Part shown: one piece after another, positions 23,601 through 34,700 of the stretch
Position numbering within the stretch: position 1 is the first letter of the stretch
Layout of the letters: each line of letters opens with the position of its first letter
Source of the DNA: Bryoerythrophyllum caledonicum
Lineage: Eukaryota; Streptophyta; Bryopsida; Pottiales; Pottiaceae
Direction of reading: 5' to 3'
NCBI GenBank assembly: GCA_963971425.1
Contig: OZ020514.1
Location: 47,583,527-47,647,526 of the forward strand
DNA length: 64,000 nucleotides
Made by a program: the position numbers and the translations under genes
Notes under the pieces: model-generated
What the model was told of the DNA's origin: nothing
The model's input: only the letters and a program-made list of their open reading frames with translations
Database searches by the model: none

Positions 23601-25764
23601 GGCTCCAGCCAGTGGAACCTCATCAAATCCGGAGGACCTCGATACACCATCACCACGTGCACTAGTAGAAGGCATCGTGTCTCCTAACCTTAGCACAGGT
23701 GAATTATTAAAGCAACTTCCGGATCCACTGACCCCTCCGATAGTGCGACTACTAGAGTCTCCGGAGGAGACCGATCTCCGGGCACGACCCAAGTCCGTAT
23801 CCCGGCGACTAGCACACGGACCAAGGAGTCCTTCCGGCAGCTATAGGGACCTAGTCAGAGAGGTCAAACCAACTGCCGAGCCAGAATGTCAGTCCCCTCC
23901 AGTCCCGGAAGCTGCTCCGGAATGGCAACCTCCGCCTCCAAACTCCAGAACTCCGGCGGCAAGGACTTCCCTAGCTGCCGAACCGGCAACCCGAAAGGTC
24001 GACTCTTCTCCGTCAACGTCAAAGAAGGTGAAGGATAAGTAGCGGGTTCCAGTGGAGATATCTCCCAAGCGTAGGAGCAAGAGAAATAGGGCACCGGGTG
24101 CCCCATCTTAGGATAATGTTTAGATATAGGATTTTTGGTTGTAAATCGAGACCGACAGCGATTAACGATGGGGCTCGCCGTTGCACCCGGCTGGAGATGT
24201 AATCGGCGGGTTTTGTAGCTTAAGTAGAAAATCCGGAGTCCGGAACCTTTTCCATGATTTAAGGATCTGAGATCAAATCTGTAATTTTTCCGGATTTCTC
24301 GGATCTATAGGATAAGATTCTCCAAATCTTCCGCAGATAGGATAAATACTAAAATTAAGGAACTTAGTTTGTACTTAGAAGATGGATTTTAGCAAAATTG
24401 ATCATCTTGTTTTCTTACGCTGAATATACTTCAATCCTTTTTTGCTAGATTTGCTTCCTAGTTCTTGTGGCGTGAAGTGTTGCCTTTGTAAGGAATGGAT
24501 CCATTGTGGTACACAGGGTTGTGGAATAATTCTTCCGGAGTTGAGTGATATCCTGTTTGCTAGAGAGAAACCGGTTGGGACTTACCTTGGGAGAACGCCG
24601 GAAGAGGTGGACGTGTATTGCACAGGTGTTCCTGGTAGTCTCCAGGGTCCGGAAGAAGTCCGGAGGGAAAGAGATGAACTGCAGAGGTGTTTTTGGTAAT
24701 CTCTAGGGTATAGAACAATCCGTGTGATCCCGGATTCCGATCAATCCGGAACTTATCCCCACAATAGGAAAAAAGCGTGAGGTGTAGGTCTAGAAGAAAC
24801 CGTCTTTGGTAAATTGTAACACTTGTTCCGGAGAATCACACCTGTACTTACCGGAATGCTGTTGTAGTCCGGACTTGTCTCTGCGTGACCGCGCCCAGAA
24901 GGCCATCTGGGAGTTGTGAGAGCATAGGTCTAGTAGCAACAATCAATCATTGATTAGCGGAGTAGGGAGAGTGGGTGTCTAGCCACTATAAGTTCCGGGG
25001 CAGTGGGTGTCTAGCCACTTAAAGTCACAAGGGAGTGGAGAATCCGGCCACTTACACAAAACAAGATTAGTGGCATTCCGGTCACTTGGTTAAACCTCTG
25101 GAAGACTCTCTGAGGAGGAATAGAGATAAATCAAACTACCTTCCGGTCATCTGGAAACTAGTTCTGGACACCATTGTATTAATTCTGGAATGTGGAAAGA
25201 TCTAAATCCGTAGTAAGTGGGTGAATAGAATAGCTAGCCTATCAACGATTGATTGGTAGTTTAGTTTTTGTTGGATATTTTGAGAAGAACAATAGATCTC
25301 TGTGGGAACAAAACCAGAGTGGTTTACTTGGGAAGCATTTAGTGATAATTGAGTGCATTCCGGAGGAATACTGACTCTACGAACTGCAACACATGTGCTA
25401 GCCGAAGGTGATGACTGGTGAACCACAAAGTTTGGTGGTTTTGAAGGTGTTGGTTGTCCGTTTGTACCCATAATTAATAGATAGCACTCGTGGATAAGTC
25501 CCGATGTGGTTGTTTTTAATACTGGGTATACAAAGTCGGCATTACTGCTCCCTGTGATTAGGTCACTCGAAGAGTGCTATTTCCACAAAATTTGGGCTAG
25601 GGTCGGATATCAATGAGGCTTTTGAGCCTGTTTTGGCGTTGGATACCAACCGTAGGCTTCGGGTCTGGGCGGTGGGCACATTTGACGACATTAAAGACGA
25701 ACTTCGTCATGTCTTGTGAGACAAGTTTCTGGGACGGGCTAGGGGCATCTTCCTACCCAATAGG
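20660..25764 (+). mobile_element. Family G (Ty3-type) copy G1: LTR-like 5' end and leader, split by element A1
   Basis: 20660-21770 matches the 5' regions of G3 (from 55084) and G2 (down from 39065). All start TGT followed eight bases later by a GTGGCGTCGAGG-like phrase, and they share a TTGACTTG.CGTCTTTGTC block and the same AT-rich stretch near 21370. The untranslated leader (about 21771-22040 and 25392-25764) is colinear with 56370-57010 of G3. Only this 5' portion is present. The copy ends where a CACTA-type end begins at 25765. Element A1 sits inside the leader, and the unoccupied equivalent site is visible in G3 at 56639-56643. No coding part of G remains here. The 3' boundary of the LTR is not defined by eye. 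Confidence 0.75.
22041..25391 (+). mobile_element. Family A element, copy A1 (gag-like, no LTRs seen), broken
   Basis: The left end is the perfect hairpin TGTGGGAATCCATTCCCACA and the right end is ...ACTGCAACA. Flanks CCTAT and CATGT are each one change from CCTGT, the sequence at the empty site in G3 (56639-56643), so a 5-bp target duplication is likely. Gag-like coding sequence resembling the A2 protein runs from about 22295 to 24120 in a decayed state, with on the order of ten breaks. The recognisable start region (GMGCAGFLDVALGI) and the block LNPIFHPEKPKRLVSKW are kept. Downstream come the conserved ATTAACGATGGGGC block at 24161, repeated phrases such as GTGGGTGTCTAGCCACT, and the terminal CTCTGTGGGAAC phrase about 90 bp before the end. 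Its imperfect duplication suggests it is older than A2 and A3. Confidence 0.8.
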
Positions 25765-26040
25765 CACTACAAGAAAACCATGTTTTTGGTGTCGTCAAGG
25801 TTGTTACGTCTTGTGTTTTCTGTGATGTCACACGTCAGGCAGAAATCTCTACAGTACCTCGAATTTAGTTTGACGTTGCATCAAACATGTCTCTGTTAAA
25901 GACAAAACGCGGTGATGTCACCATAGACAAGGACGTTCTTGGTGGCGTCCAAAAAGACATGGTCACATCAGAGTACAATGTCATAGAAAACGTCGGATGT
26001 CCACGTCAGCCACTGCGTTTATTTTCACTATAGGATGATT
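25765..26040 (+). mobile_element. CACTA-type transposon end fragment
   Basis: Begins CACTACAAGAAAACCATG, the same design as the 10403 element (CACTATAAGAAACCCGTG), followed by TTTTTGGTGTCGTC and several GACGTT, GATGTC and GACATGG motifs like that element's subterminal repeats. No matching right end with an AGG duplication was found nearby, so I treat it as a fragment or truncated copy. A weak candidate opposite end, TTTTTGTAGTG, lies at 28043-28053, but the flanking 3 bp do not match. Confidence 0.5.
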
Positions 26041-26800
26041 GCAGCCCGCTGCCCAAAAGCAAAACACTCAGAAAATGGGCACCTCCTCTACATAGATAGG
26101 CAAAATTTGTTTCTGTGGAAACTTTGGCTTTCTTTATATTGAATAAATTATTTAATGGACTTTGAGGAACACATGAAACTAAAAATTATTTAATGGCCCA
26201 ACTTATATGCACATGTTACATATATTTTGTGTACATAATATTTTGGAGTTCATTACATATGGGATTATCTCCTCATTAATTTGTATTATATCACAGAACA
26301 TGCTTGTTAATATAGCAATTCCATTAATTCATTGTTAACATTAACTTTATTATTGGCAAAGGTTTTAGTGCTTGTTTAAAACTTGCAAAAGTGGAAAAAA
26401 AACAAAAAAACAAGAAGGTGTGGGTGGCTTTCGGTGTTTCAAACTCTTAAGAGTGATTATCACAAATTAGGAATGGACGATATAGTAGAAGGTTGTTATA
26501 AGAATTACAAGACAGGTAAAAAAAAAAGGAAAGGTAAAAGTGGTCTTCTGGTTGGTTGAAGACAACTGAAAAGAGTGAAAAATAAAAAAAGATAGGTTTC
26601 TAGTTCTTGGATTGTCTTAAGAATTTGATGTAAAATGTGAATGGCAGCATGGTGCCGTCAATAAATAACAAGAACAAAATTGATGAATTGGTCTTAGGCT
26701 TCTTTAAAAATTGCAAGAGAGACAGACAAAAAATGGAGAATGACAAAGTGGTGTTTGTTGGCCACCTCCTTCTTTTAGAGTTGGTCATATCTTTTTGCTG
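26041..26800. other. AT-rich spacer, no gene seen
   Basis: AT-rich sequence with A-runs. No convincing reading frame or RNA gene. Confidence 0.5.
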
Positions 26801-26814
26801 GCTATTTTGTTGCA

Positions 26815-27132
26815 TTGCGGCCTTGTGATGGAGACGAGCGTCCATTTTGGATTGCTCAAGCAATTTCAGATCCCAACTCCAACCCGGATATGCCAAACAC
26901 CATCTGTATCCAATTCTTCCGCCCTATATCGCGCGATCGGGATGTTTTGAAGTCCTATAAAGATTGGGATACAAATTGCAGCCTTCGCTGGACAGTTGAA
27001 AAGGGGCTAGCCATAACGTGGGAGAGTACCGATTCAATCTTGACAGCATGGAAACCTAGGTCTTTAAAGAGGGATGGAGGTCATGTACAAGATTCAACTA
27101 CATCATTTAACGTCGCGCCAGTAGTACGATAG
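26815..27132 (+). CDS. Unidentified coding remnant
   Basis: A frame of 105 residues whose composition looks like real protein. It begins RPCDGDERPFWIAQAISDP and continues with CIQFFRPISRDRDVL, SYKDWDTN, SLRWTVEKG and ITWESTDSILTAWK. The alternation of Trp, Phe and Pro with charged residues suggests a folded domain and not a chance frame. I do not recognise the family. The first residues are probably not a true start, since the sequence upstream is AT-rich, so this may be one exon or the surviving end of a gene. It ends at 27132. Confidence 0.35.
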   Translation: MRPCDGDERPFWIAQAISDPNSNPDMPNTICIQFFRPISRDRDVLKSYKDWDTNCSLRWTVEKGLAITWESTDSILTAWKPRSLKRDGGHVQDSTTSFNVAPVVR

Positions 27133-27489
27133 TTCCAAAAGGTCAAGGGCTCCTTGGAAGCACTTGCTAGGTTCGAATCGTATTAGACTTAGATAAACGG
27201 ACTTTCCTTTTCCTAGATTTTGGATTCTGATGCGTGATACTTCATATAGTATGGTTAGATGCATTGGTGTTGAGATTATAGATATTTGTATTTTACACTC
27301 TGTATGACTATATCTGATGCCAATGATTGCTATGAAATATTCTCTCCATTGTTTTTGCATATTAGTAATAATTTACAGTATGTTTTTGTTTCTTTTTTTA
27401 AATAACAATGTGGTAAATTGCTTCTAATCTTGAAACAATAATACCAGTAATTGCCTTCATGGTGAATGATAGAAAGTAAATGTTGGTGT

Positions 27490-28053
27490 ACATTGTAGCT
27501 CTAGTGGAGCTAAAGTGTGAGAAAATCTTCTTTTTAGTTCATTGCACTTAGTAATGGTGCGCACTTTAGGTCAAATGAAGCTAAAGTGTGTGGAATTATT
27601 TTCTTGAGTTCATTGCACCTCTAAATGATGGGAACACTTTAGTTCAAAGAGAGCTAGTTTGTGTGCAACTTTTTTTCCACTTCTGAATACCATCATTTGA
27701 AACTCGTTACTTATTTTTAGCCAATGTGTACTCCACAAGGTGAACTGAAATTCTTTTGAATTAAAAAAAGGCCCATCAAAATATATTTAGCTAATTCTCT
27801 TACAAGTGACTATATGTCCGTCATTTAGCTCACTTTTAGCTCACTTGGAGCATGGTGCTAATCCAGGTTAGAAGGTTCGAGAGATTTTTGTAACTTCTAA
27901 GGCTTCAGTGTGAATATTTAGCTATTCATATTCAATGAACACATGTGGTATAAAAGAAGTGTTGACTAATGTGTTCTTCTTTTCAATATTATACTTAGAT
28001 TTGTAATGTAACCCTAAATCGTAGTACTTATTTTTCTAGGGATTTTTGTAGTG
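27490..28053. repeat. GCTAAAGTGTG-type motif cluster ending in CACTACAAAAA
   Basis: Imperfect direct repeats about 70 bp apart contain GCTAAAGTGTG or its complement CACTTTAG (about 27518, 27565, 27578, 27640, with another at 28110). Just right of most of them lies TTTTTGTAGTG (28043-28053), which read inward is CACTACAAAAATCCC. Clustered short motifs beside a CACTA-like end suggest the subterminal zone of another DNA transposon. I found no partner end, so this is tentative. Confidence 0.35.
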
Positions 28054-28483
28054 AACATTACCTCCCATTTAATGGAAACTCATATCCCGCCATATTGTAG
28101 AGTATAGATGTGCACTTTAGCTCTTATGTTCTACATGTGTTAATTTGGGAGTCGCTAAATCTCCCAATATAACAAATAGGGTGTTCTTTGTGTACTTGCC
28201 GTACCAATGAAGCCCTCTGATTTGGCCTTGGAACTATGCGCCTAGTCCCATCTGGCCACACCCATGAAAAAAAGGCCGTTCTTTCAACAAAACCTTGCTA
28301 TTCGGTGTCCATCTCTATCACGATCCATAGCAGAAAGAGCTGGAGGAAGTATCCCATGTTGTAGCTTGTGCAAAACAAGACCGTCTTCCCACACATCCCT
28401 AACAACTTAGGCCTTAACCGGTTCCTCATCCATTGCCCAATTAGGCAACGTTGATGCGGAGCCAGACATTAACGTGACATAAG

Positions 28484-29760
28484 CTACTGCATGCCACCCC
28501 GGAACTGTCTATCACAGTCTCCATGCCTTCTAGCACCAGTCAAATCCTCCTCCGAAGGACTTGGATTGCAAGATAGACCATCCGCATCCAAGTTCAGGAT
28601 GTCGCCCTGATGTACAACCTCAAAGTCATACTCCTCAAGCAACAAAGCCCACCTAGCAGGCTTGCCAGTAAGCTTGTCAAACTCCATGAACCACTTCAAA
28701 GGCTGATGGTCCATCACCAACGTAAAACGTTGCCCATACAAATAGGGCCTATAATGGGCTATGGTCCAAACTGCGGTCAGGGCCTCCCCCTCGTAGAACG
28801 AATAGTTGGATCCGCGTTGTTGCTTTTCCTAGAAGCAAAAGCGACAACGTACTCTCGACCCTCATCATCTTTCTGAGTCAATACAACCCCCAATCCCACA
28901 ACACAAGAGTTTGTGTATAACTGAAAAGGTCGTCTAGCATCCGGTCGCCGCAGTAGAGGCACTAAACTAGGCTTTAGCTTTAAGGTAGCAAATGTCTGCT
29001 GCTTCTCCCATCCCTAAGTCCATGGCTGATCCTTCAATATATCAAAATGATAACATCATCAATATAGCATCGGACAAACGGTAAACAGGTCAACACCCGG
29101 TCCATTGCCCTCCAAAACTCAGCGGATGCGTTCTTGATGTCAAATGGGAGAAACTTTCATTAATGATAGAGTTGATCCCTCCTATCCCGATCAACTCCCT
29201 AGAATGCAGTCTTCATCCGGTCATCCACCATCAATGGTATCTGGTGGTAACCACACCGCAAATCTAGAGTACAAAATACTCTAGCGTGGCCGACTACATC
29301 AAACAACTCCTCTGGCATAGGCATGGGATACCGGTCTAACTTGGTCTTGCGATTAACCGGCCTATAATCCCTACACATCCACTTCTCCGTCCAGTTGCCA
29401 AAGATATCCTTCTTTGATGGCATAACCGTGGCACAAGCGTACTTGCCGTTGGAGAGCTCAATCAAGCTGGCGGCCAACAACTCTTGACAACGAGTCTAAA
29501 CCCCAAATTTCTCAGAAAATATGAGCTTATACAGTCGTTGGAAGATTGGGTGGTCGTCTTCCAACTGGATTTGTATTGGTGTGCCTCTATAGCCCTCCAA
29601 CTCATGGAGACTAAAGGCAAAACAACTACGATACAAACAAATAAACGCTCGTACCCTTCGTGCCTCGGCACTAGTAAGATGTGGCCCCAAATCCAAAGGC
29701 CAATCATCAAACTCCGTGGTCTCTTTCTCCACCGTAGAAGACTTACCGCCAAGCGGCACG
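28484..29760 (-). pseudogene. G2 reverse transcriptase and RNase H region (fossil)
   Basis: Fragments in family order. GTPIQIQLEDDHPIFQRLYKL is the polymerase N-terminal approach at about 29530-29590. WMCRDYRPVNRKTKLDRYP and CTLDLRCGYHQIP are the fingers/palm at 29230-29400. FQLYTNSCVVGLGVVLTQ and FASRKSNNADPT are the RNase H start at 28800-28950. LVMDHQPLKWFM with DFEVVHQG and LNLDADGLSCNP is the RNase H end at 28560-28720. These patterns are typical of Ty3/gypsy pol. The region is broken and partial. Confidence 0.8.
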
Positions 29761-30049
29761 GCCAGTGATTGCTACTTGGTAGCAAAGACGGCATTGATGC
29801 CCCTAGACTCCTCACTCACGGAATTCATAGACAATCCCGTGTTGTGATGATAAAACCGGGCAAAGATATCCCGGGCATCCTCGACCAAGACTGCAAAACC
29901 ACACTGAGCACAAAGCTCCTCAGTTGCATGCCTCTTCAAACAAAAAAGCAACTCCGCTTCCTCAATCTTTATAAGATCTAGCACCACTGCCCCCTAACCA
30001 TGAGAGTTTGCCCTCTTCACACATGGATGGTTACTTAAATGGCATTGAA

Positions 30050-31010
30050 CGAGGGTATTGAGGTCAATGGCTTGACCCAACAAGTATCAACGCTGGCCCT
30101 CGAAGAGATCCAATGCGGCGGTGGTGCCTGTCAAAAAGTCCATCGCTTGCTCCCTCTCAACGGCACAAGCTCCTTGTAAGTTTGGGAAGAAGAATCCTAA
30201 ACCATGCCTAGACCACGTGTCATAAACGCCAAAGAGCCCAGATAGCACATCAATGTGGGAAATGCCCCCCGAGTGAAACCAGCGCGGTTGACCACGGCCA
30301 ATGATGGCTCATCATTCTTGGTAACCTCCATGGAAGCACGGTGGTTGTCTAAGATGTCACTACCTCACGGCGCACGGGCTGTTGCACTTGACTAAGTGCA
30401 AAGGTGAGCAATTTCGAAGATGCCATGTTGGTCCAAATTCAACGTGACCGATGGGCGTAAGAGCCCAAAGTCGCGGCATCAACAAACGTGGGGGGACCGA
30501 GAAGGTGATGGATGTATGCCCTATCCTCATGCACCTTTGTCCGTGTATTTCCCAATGGGGGTACATTCTCAATAATGTACCCGGGTGGCATCGATTGGTG
30601 GATAGTCTACCACTAGATGAGCTTGAGCAAATCCGCAAAGAGACCTGACCGTGGATCATTCAAGCCACGTCCACTGCCCGCCCGTGAATGGCCTTGGCAA
30701 GGCCATCCGGCAATCACCAAGTCCACGTGATCTAATCGGCGAAGATCATCCTCACTAATCAACGTCACATCACCTGGCAACTTCTCAAAACACCCTCAAA
30801 TCGCGGAAGGTGGTCACTACTCTCGATACAACGCTAGAAGATGTTGAATGTGATGGTGAATTTAACGGTTGGCTACAAAGCCACTATCCACGTGGATATA
30901 GAGTTGTACCTTGAGCCTGGATTCCAACACAGCCGCGAGCCTCGTCTTGATATTGACAAATAATTGTACAAAGGTACTACCCTCGTCCGGTGGTCGCTTC
31001 TCAATAGTGC
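30050..31010 (-). pseudogene. C5 cytosine DNA-methyltransferase domain within G2 (fossil)
   Basis: On the minus strand, between protease and reverse transcriptase, the motifs of an unpermuted C5 DNA methyltransferase appear in order. They are a degenerate motif I region (LAAVLESRLKVQ, about 30910), motif IV GWPCQGHSRAG with the nucleophile Cys (about 30690-30720), and motif VI YIIENVPP (about 30560-30580). A motif VIII-like GSYAHRSR follows (about 30440), then a motif IX-like stretch KELVPLEREQAMDF (about 30150) and LLGQAIDL (about 30070) as the motif X counterpart. Order I-IV-VI-VIII-IX-X argues against the permuted DRM type. In an active relative such a domain would methylate cytosine in DNA, possibly the element's own copies. 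The domain is broken here. G3 carries a better-kept motif I. Confidence 0.8.
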
Positions 31011-31704
31011 AAGCCAACAACGGAGTTGAAGAGTTGACTCAAAGGTGGGAAACATTAATAGCCTCCACAATCTCCCGACTGCGGCCTGTGAGCTTCAATT
31101 GAGTTCCCCATGGAGGAAGGGGATCCTTGCAATGACGTGCAGGGATCTCCACTATTCTGTGCTCGTGTGATTCCGCTACCTCCGACATAAAAGCATATGT
31201 CTCCTCCAAAAGCAAAGAACCACATGGCAAATCAGATGCCAATGCACTACACCCAAACATAGCATCCGCCGTAGAAGTCACCGCGCTAGCTGCGAAGACA
31301 ACCCGAATGAGCTCCTTTCTACTATCACCGGCAGACCACCCAGGCCTTATCCGAGCCTCCTCCGTCCAGTTATCCACCCCAAAACGGAGGGGATAAAGTA
31401 TCTGCTGCGCCAACAAAATGTCGTAGTTGGTGGCGCCACTCACCGCGCAATGGAGAGATACGTGAGAGAATAAAAGACTAGATCCCATGCCAAACATCAA
31501 CCGCAACAAATGTCCGGTGTAGCCCATGGCCTTCTCCGTGCCCCCTACTGATGTAACAATTGTAAATTGGCAAGGCTCAAGGTCCGAAGCACCTAGATCC
31601 AAATCCTGGGCTAGCTGCTTGCCAATCATCACTGGCTGAGCTCCGGAGTCCAGCATAACACGTAAGAGGGTAGCTCGGGTGGGATTGCCGTCCGTACGAC
31701 CAAC

Positions 31705-34700
31705 TGTCATAGTTTGCAGAGTTAGTATTCCTCCGGAAGGCACTTAATCGTCACTAATTGCTTCCAAAGTAAACCGCTCTGGTTTCGTTCCCACAGAGAT
31801 CTAGTGATCCTTTCAAATTAACCCCAAAATCACTAGTTTATTCATCACCTAGGTTAGTCAATCTAGTCAGGGATGATCCGGATCTTTCCGGATTCCAAGA
31901 CCCAAGCAAAAACTTTCCGGATCTAGATTCCGGAAGGTTTCATAGTTATTTCCGGAAAGGATTTCCGGGAACGTGGGGGGGTAGTTTGTTTTACCTCTGT
32001 TTCCCCTCAGAGTGGATTCCGGAAGGTTTAAACGAGTGACCGGAAGACCACTGATCCTATTTTGTGTAAGTGGCCGGATTCCCCACTGCCTTGTGACTTT
32101 AAGTGGCTAGACACCCACTGCCTCGAAGTTTATAGTGACCGGACAATCACTCTTCCTCTAATCTACTAACCTGTGATAGGGTGTTGGTCCTAGACGTAAC
32201 TCTCACGACATCTGGAAGGCCTTCCGGATGTGGTCACACAAAGGTACGGCCGGACTACAACGACGTTCCGGTAGCAGTTTTGTAGCTCTACAAGGATACG
32301 GATAGAGTTCTACTTGGAAGGACTCCTTCTAGAATCACATAGCAGGTTTTTCCTATCGTGGGGGTAAACTCCGGTTCTGGACCAGAATTCGGGTTCACAC
32401 GGACTGTTCCGTGCCCTAGAGACTACCAGGAACGCCTCTGCAATATATCTCTTCCCCTCCTGGTTCTTCCGGACTCTGAAGGTGACCAGGAACACCTCTG
32501 CAACCTCCTTCAGTTGTTCCGGACACTCCCCTACTGAATATCCAAACCGGTTCACTCCTTAGCACAACAACACATCCTTCTCTTTGAAGAAACTTACACA
32601 AAACTTTCTACCGCAACGGACCTTGAACCTCACACGTAAAATACTCTCTTCACAAATACTAGGTAGCAATTCTAGAAAAGCTCTGAAATATATTCAACGT
32701 AGAGGAAAAGAAAACAAGGTCCTGAGTTTTTCAAACCCATCTACTAAGTACAAGAATAGTTCCTAAATTAAGGCTTATCCTATCTGCAAGAAATCCGGAG
32801 GATCTTATCCCGAAAAATCCGGAAAAGAGAATCTCAGATCCTATTTTCCCGGGTCCGGTTTCCGGACATCCGAAAAGTACGCAAAATTCCGGAAAGGTCC
32901 TAAGTTTCCGGAAGGCTTAGTTTCCGGATTGAGTAGCCGGGTGCAACTCTGGGCCCCATCGTTAATCGCTACCTAATTCCAATCCCTAAGCTACTACTAC
33001 TCCTAAATCTAACCTATCTAAGGGGGTGATCCAACATTCTTGAATCTTGGACTGGTACGTCTCGTAGATGCCTCTGCCTTCGCCTTGCCGGCCCTCCTTC
33101 GCTGGGGAGTAGAAGATGCCGGAAGGTCTTGTGATCCGGCTCCGGAAGTTGGAGGCTGGGATGTTGCCGGTGGAGGGGGTTCGGAGGTGGAATCCACCAC
33201 AATGGTCTCCGGAGCTTCAGCAAAGCCTTGGAATTCGGCTCCGGGACTAAGAGGATCCGTCGCCAAACACCTAGCGAGTGGTGGAGTAGACTTCCGGCGA
33301 CCTGATGAGGGAGGAGTAGGTGCAGGCCGGAGGGGAGAAGGGGTTGCACCCTGACTTACCTCCGGTAATAACTCCGTCCAGTGCTTTCCAGCACCGGGGC
33401 TTGGGTTGCTGGAAGGACTGCCGGTCATGGGTGCAGCAGGCTCCGCCGGAGTTGGAATATCCGCCTGCTTCCCGGAGACCTCCGGGTGTACGCTTGGGGT
33501 TTCGGATTCATCCGGAGATGTCCGGATACGGACTCGAACTGCAATGTCCTCCGGTGCTTGAGTGCTTCGGTTCTCCGGTCCCTGAGTGGGTAGGTTGGCC
33601 ACCAGTTCCTGCATTCGAGTCCATGTCTCCATCTTCTTGCCGTGGTCGTGCAAGAACCGTATGATCTGGATCCGGTTCAGCCTTCCTTCCTTCTCCAGCT
33701 GATCTGTGAAGAGAAGACTCCGGTTGACCGTGTCAACCGGAAAGGCTAACGCGGCGCGTACCTCTGTCAAAGCCTGTGCGGAAGCGTCTGCTCGTTCTTC
33801 CGCTTCCTTCAGCTTCTTTCGGGACTCCGTCAACGCCGCAAACGTTTCGTCGCACGTCGCAGCAAACTTGTCTCGACTCCGGATGATGGCAGCCTGTTGG
33901 ATCTCTAAGGCTTGGAGTCGGAGTGTGTTCTTCTGTAGTTCTTGGATCGCTGTCGGTATGTCCACGACCCTCTCTACCTCTAACTCCCTCCTGATGCCGT
34001 CCAAGACTTCTCGTAATCGCGCTTCGGATTGGCACACGATCGCCGCACGCCATCCTGCATGCTGGATGAGCTCCAGTAGATCGGGCCCGTCGAGTCCAAC
34101 AAGGTGCGGGGGCTCCGCCGGAGGAATGCGACCTTCACGTGGTGCGGACCTGGGGCCTTGCGGAGGTTGCTCATCCGTTGGCTGAATTGATGTAGATGGC
34201 CCCGGTGTCGACTCCCGCGGTACAGATCTGCTCCGCTTCCGGTTTTGGGGAACTGTCTCGGGCAAGGAAGTCTCCACGTCCTCCGGTTCCTCGTTATCGT
34301 CTCCTGGTTCTGGACCTCCATAGTTCTGGATCTCCAGCAGCAGCTCGTATGCGTCTTGCTCGTCCGGGGTAAGCACATCGTGTTGCGCATAGAGGTGAGT
34401 GAGGTACGAGGGGAGAGGGGTGCCGGCCCTCTTCGACTTCTGGAGCCCCTTAACCATCCGGTTGATCATCTCGCTCATAAGCGAGGCCCAGTCTACACTA
34501 AATTTCTCTCTCATCGAACCTAATATGGTGGTGGCCCATTTAGACACCACCCGTTTAGGTTTCTCCGGGTGAAAGATCGGGTTCAAGAATCTTACCACAA
34601 TTTGCACGTCTTGATGCCGGAGGTCGTCGGTGCTGTAGCCTTCTTTGGGGTCGGCTTGCCTTGTGAATTCGTCCCCAAGTATGTCTTCGCACCGCTCCGC

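Noticed and set aside
25765-28053. A single complete CACTA element spanning both CACTACAA ends
   Set aside because: The two ends match only over CACTACAA.AAA, the flanking triplets differ (AGG and AAC), and the internal motif types differ.
33706-34185. 159-residue plus-strand frame
   Set aside because: Shadow of the coiled-coil part of the A2 protein.
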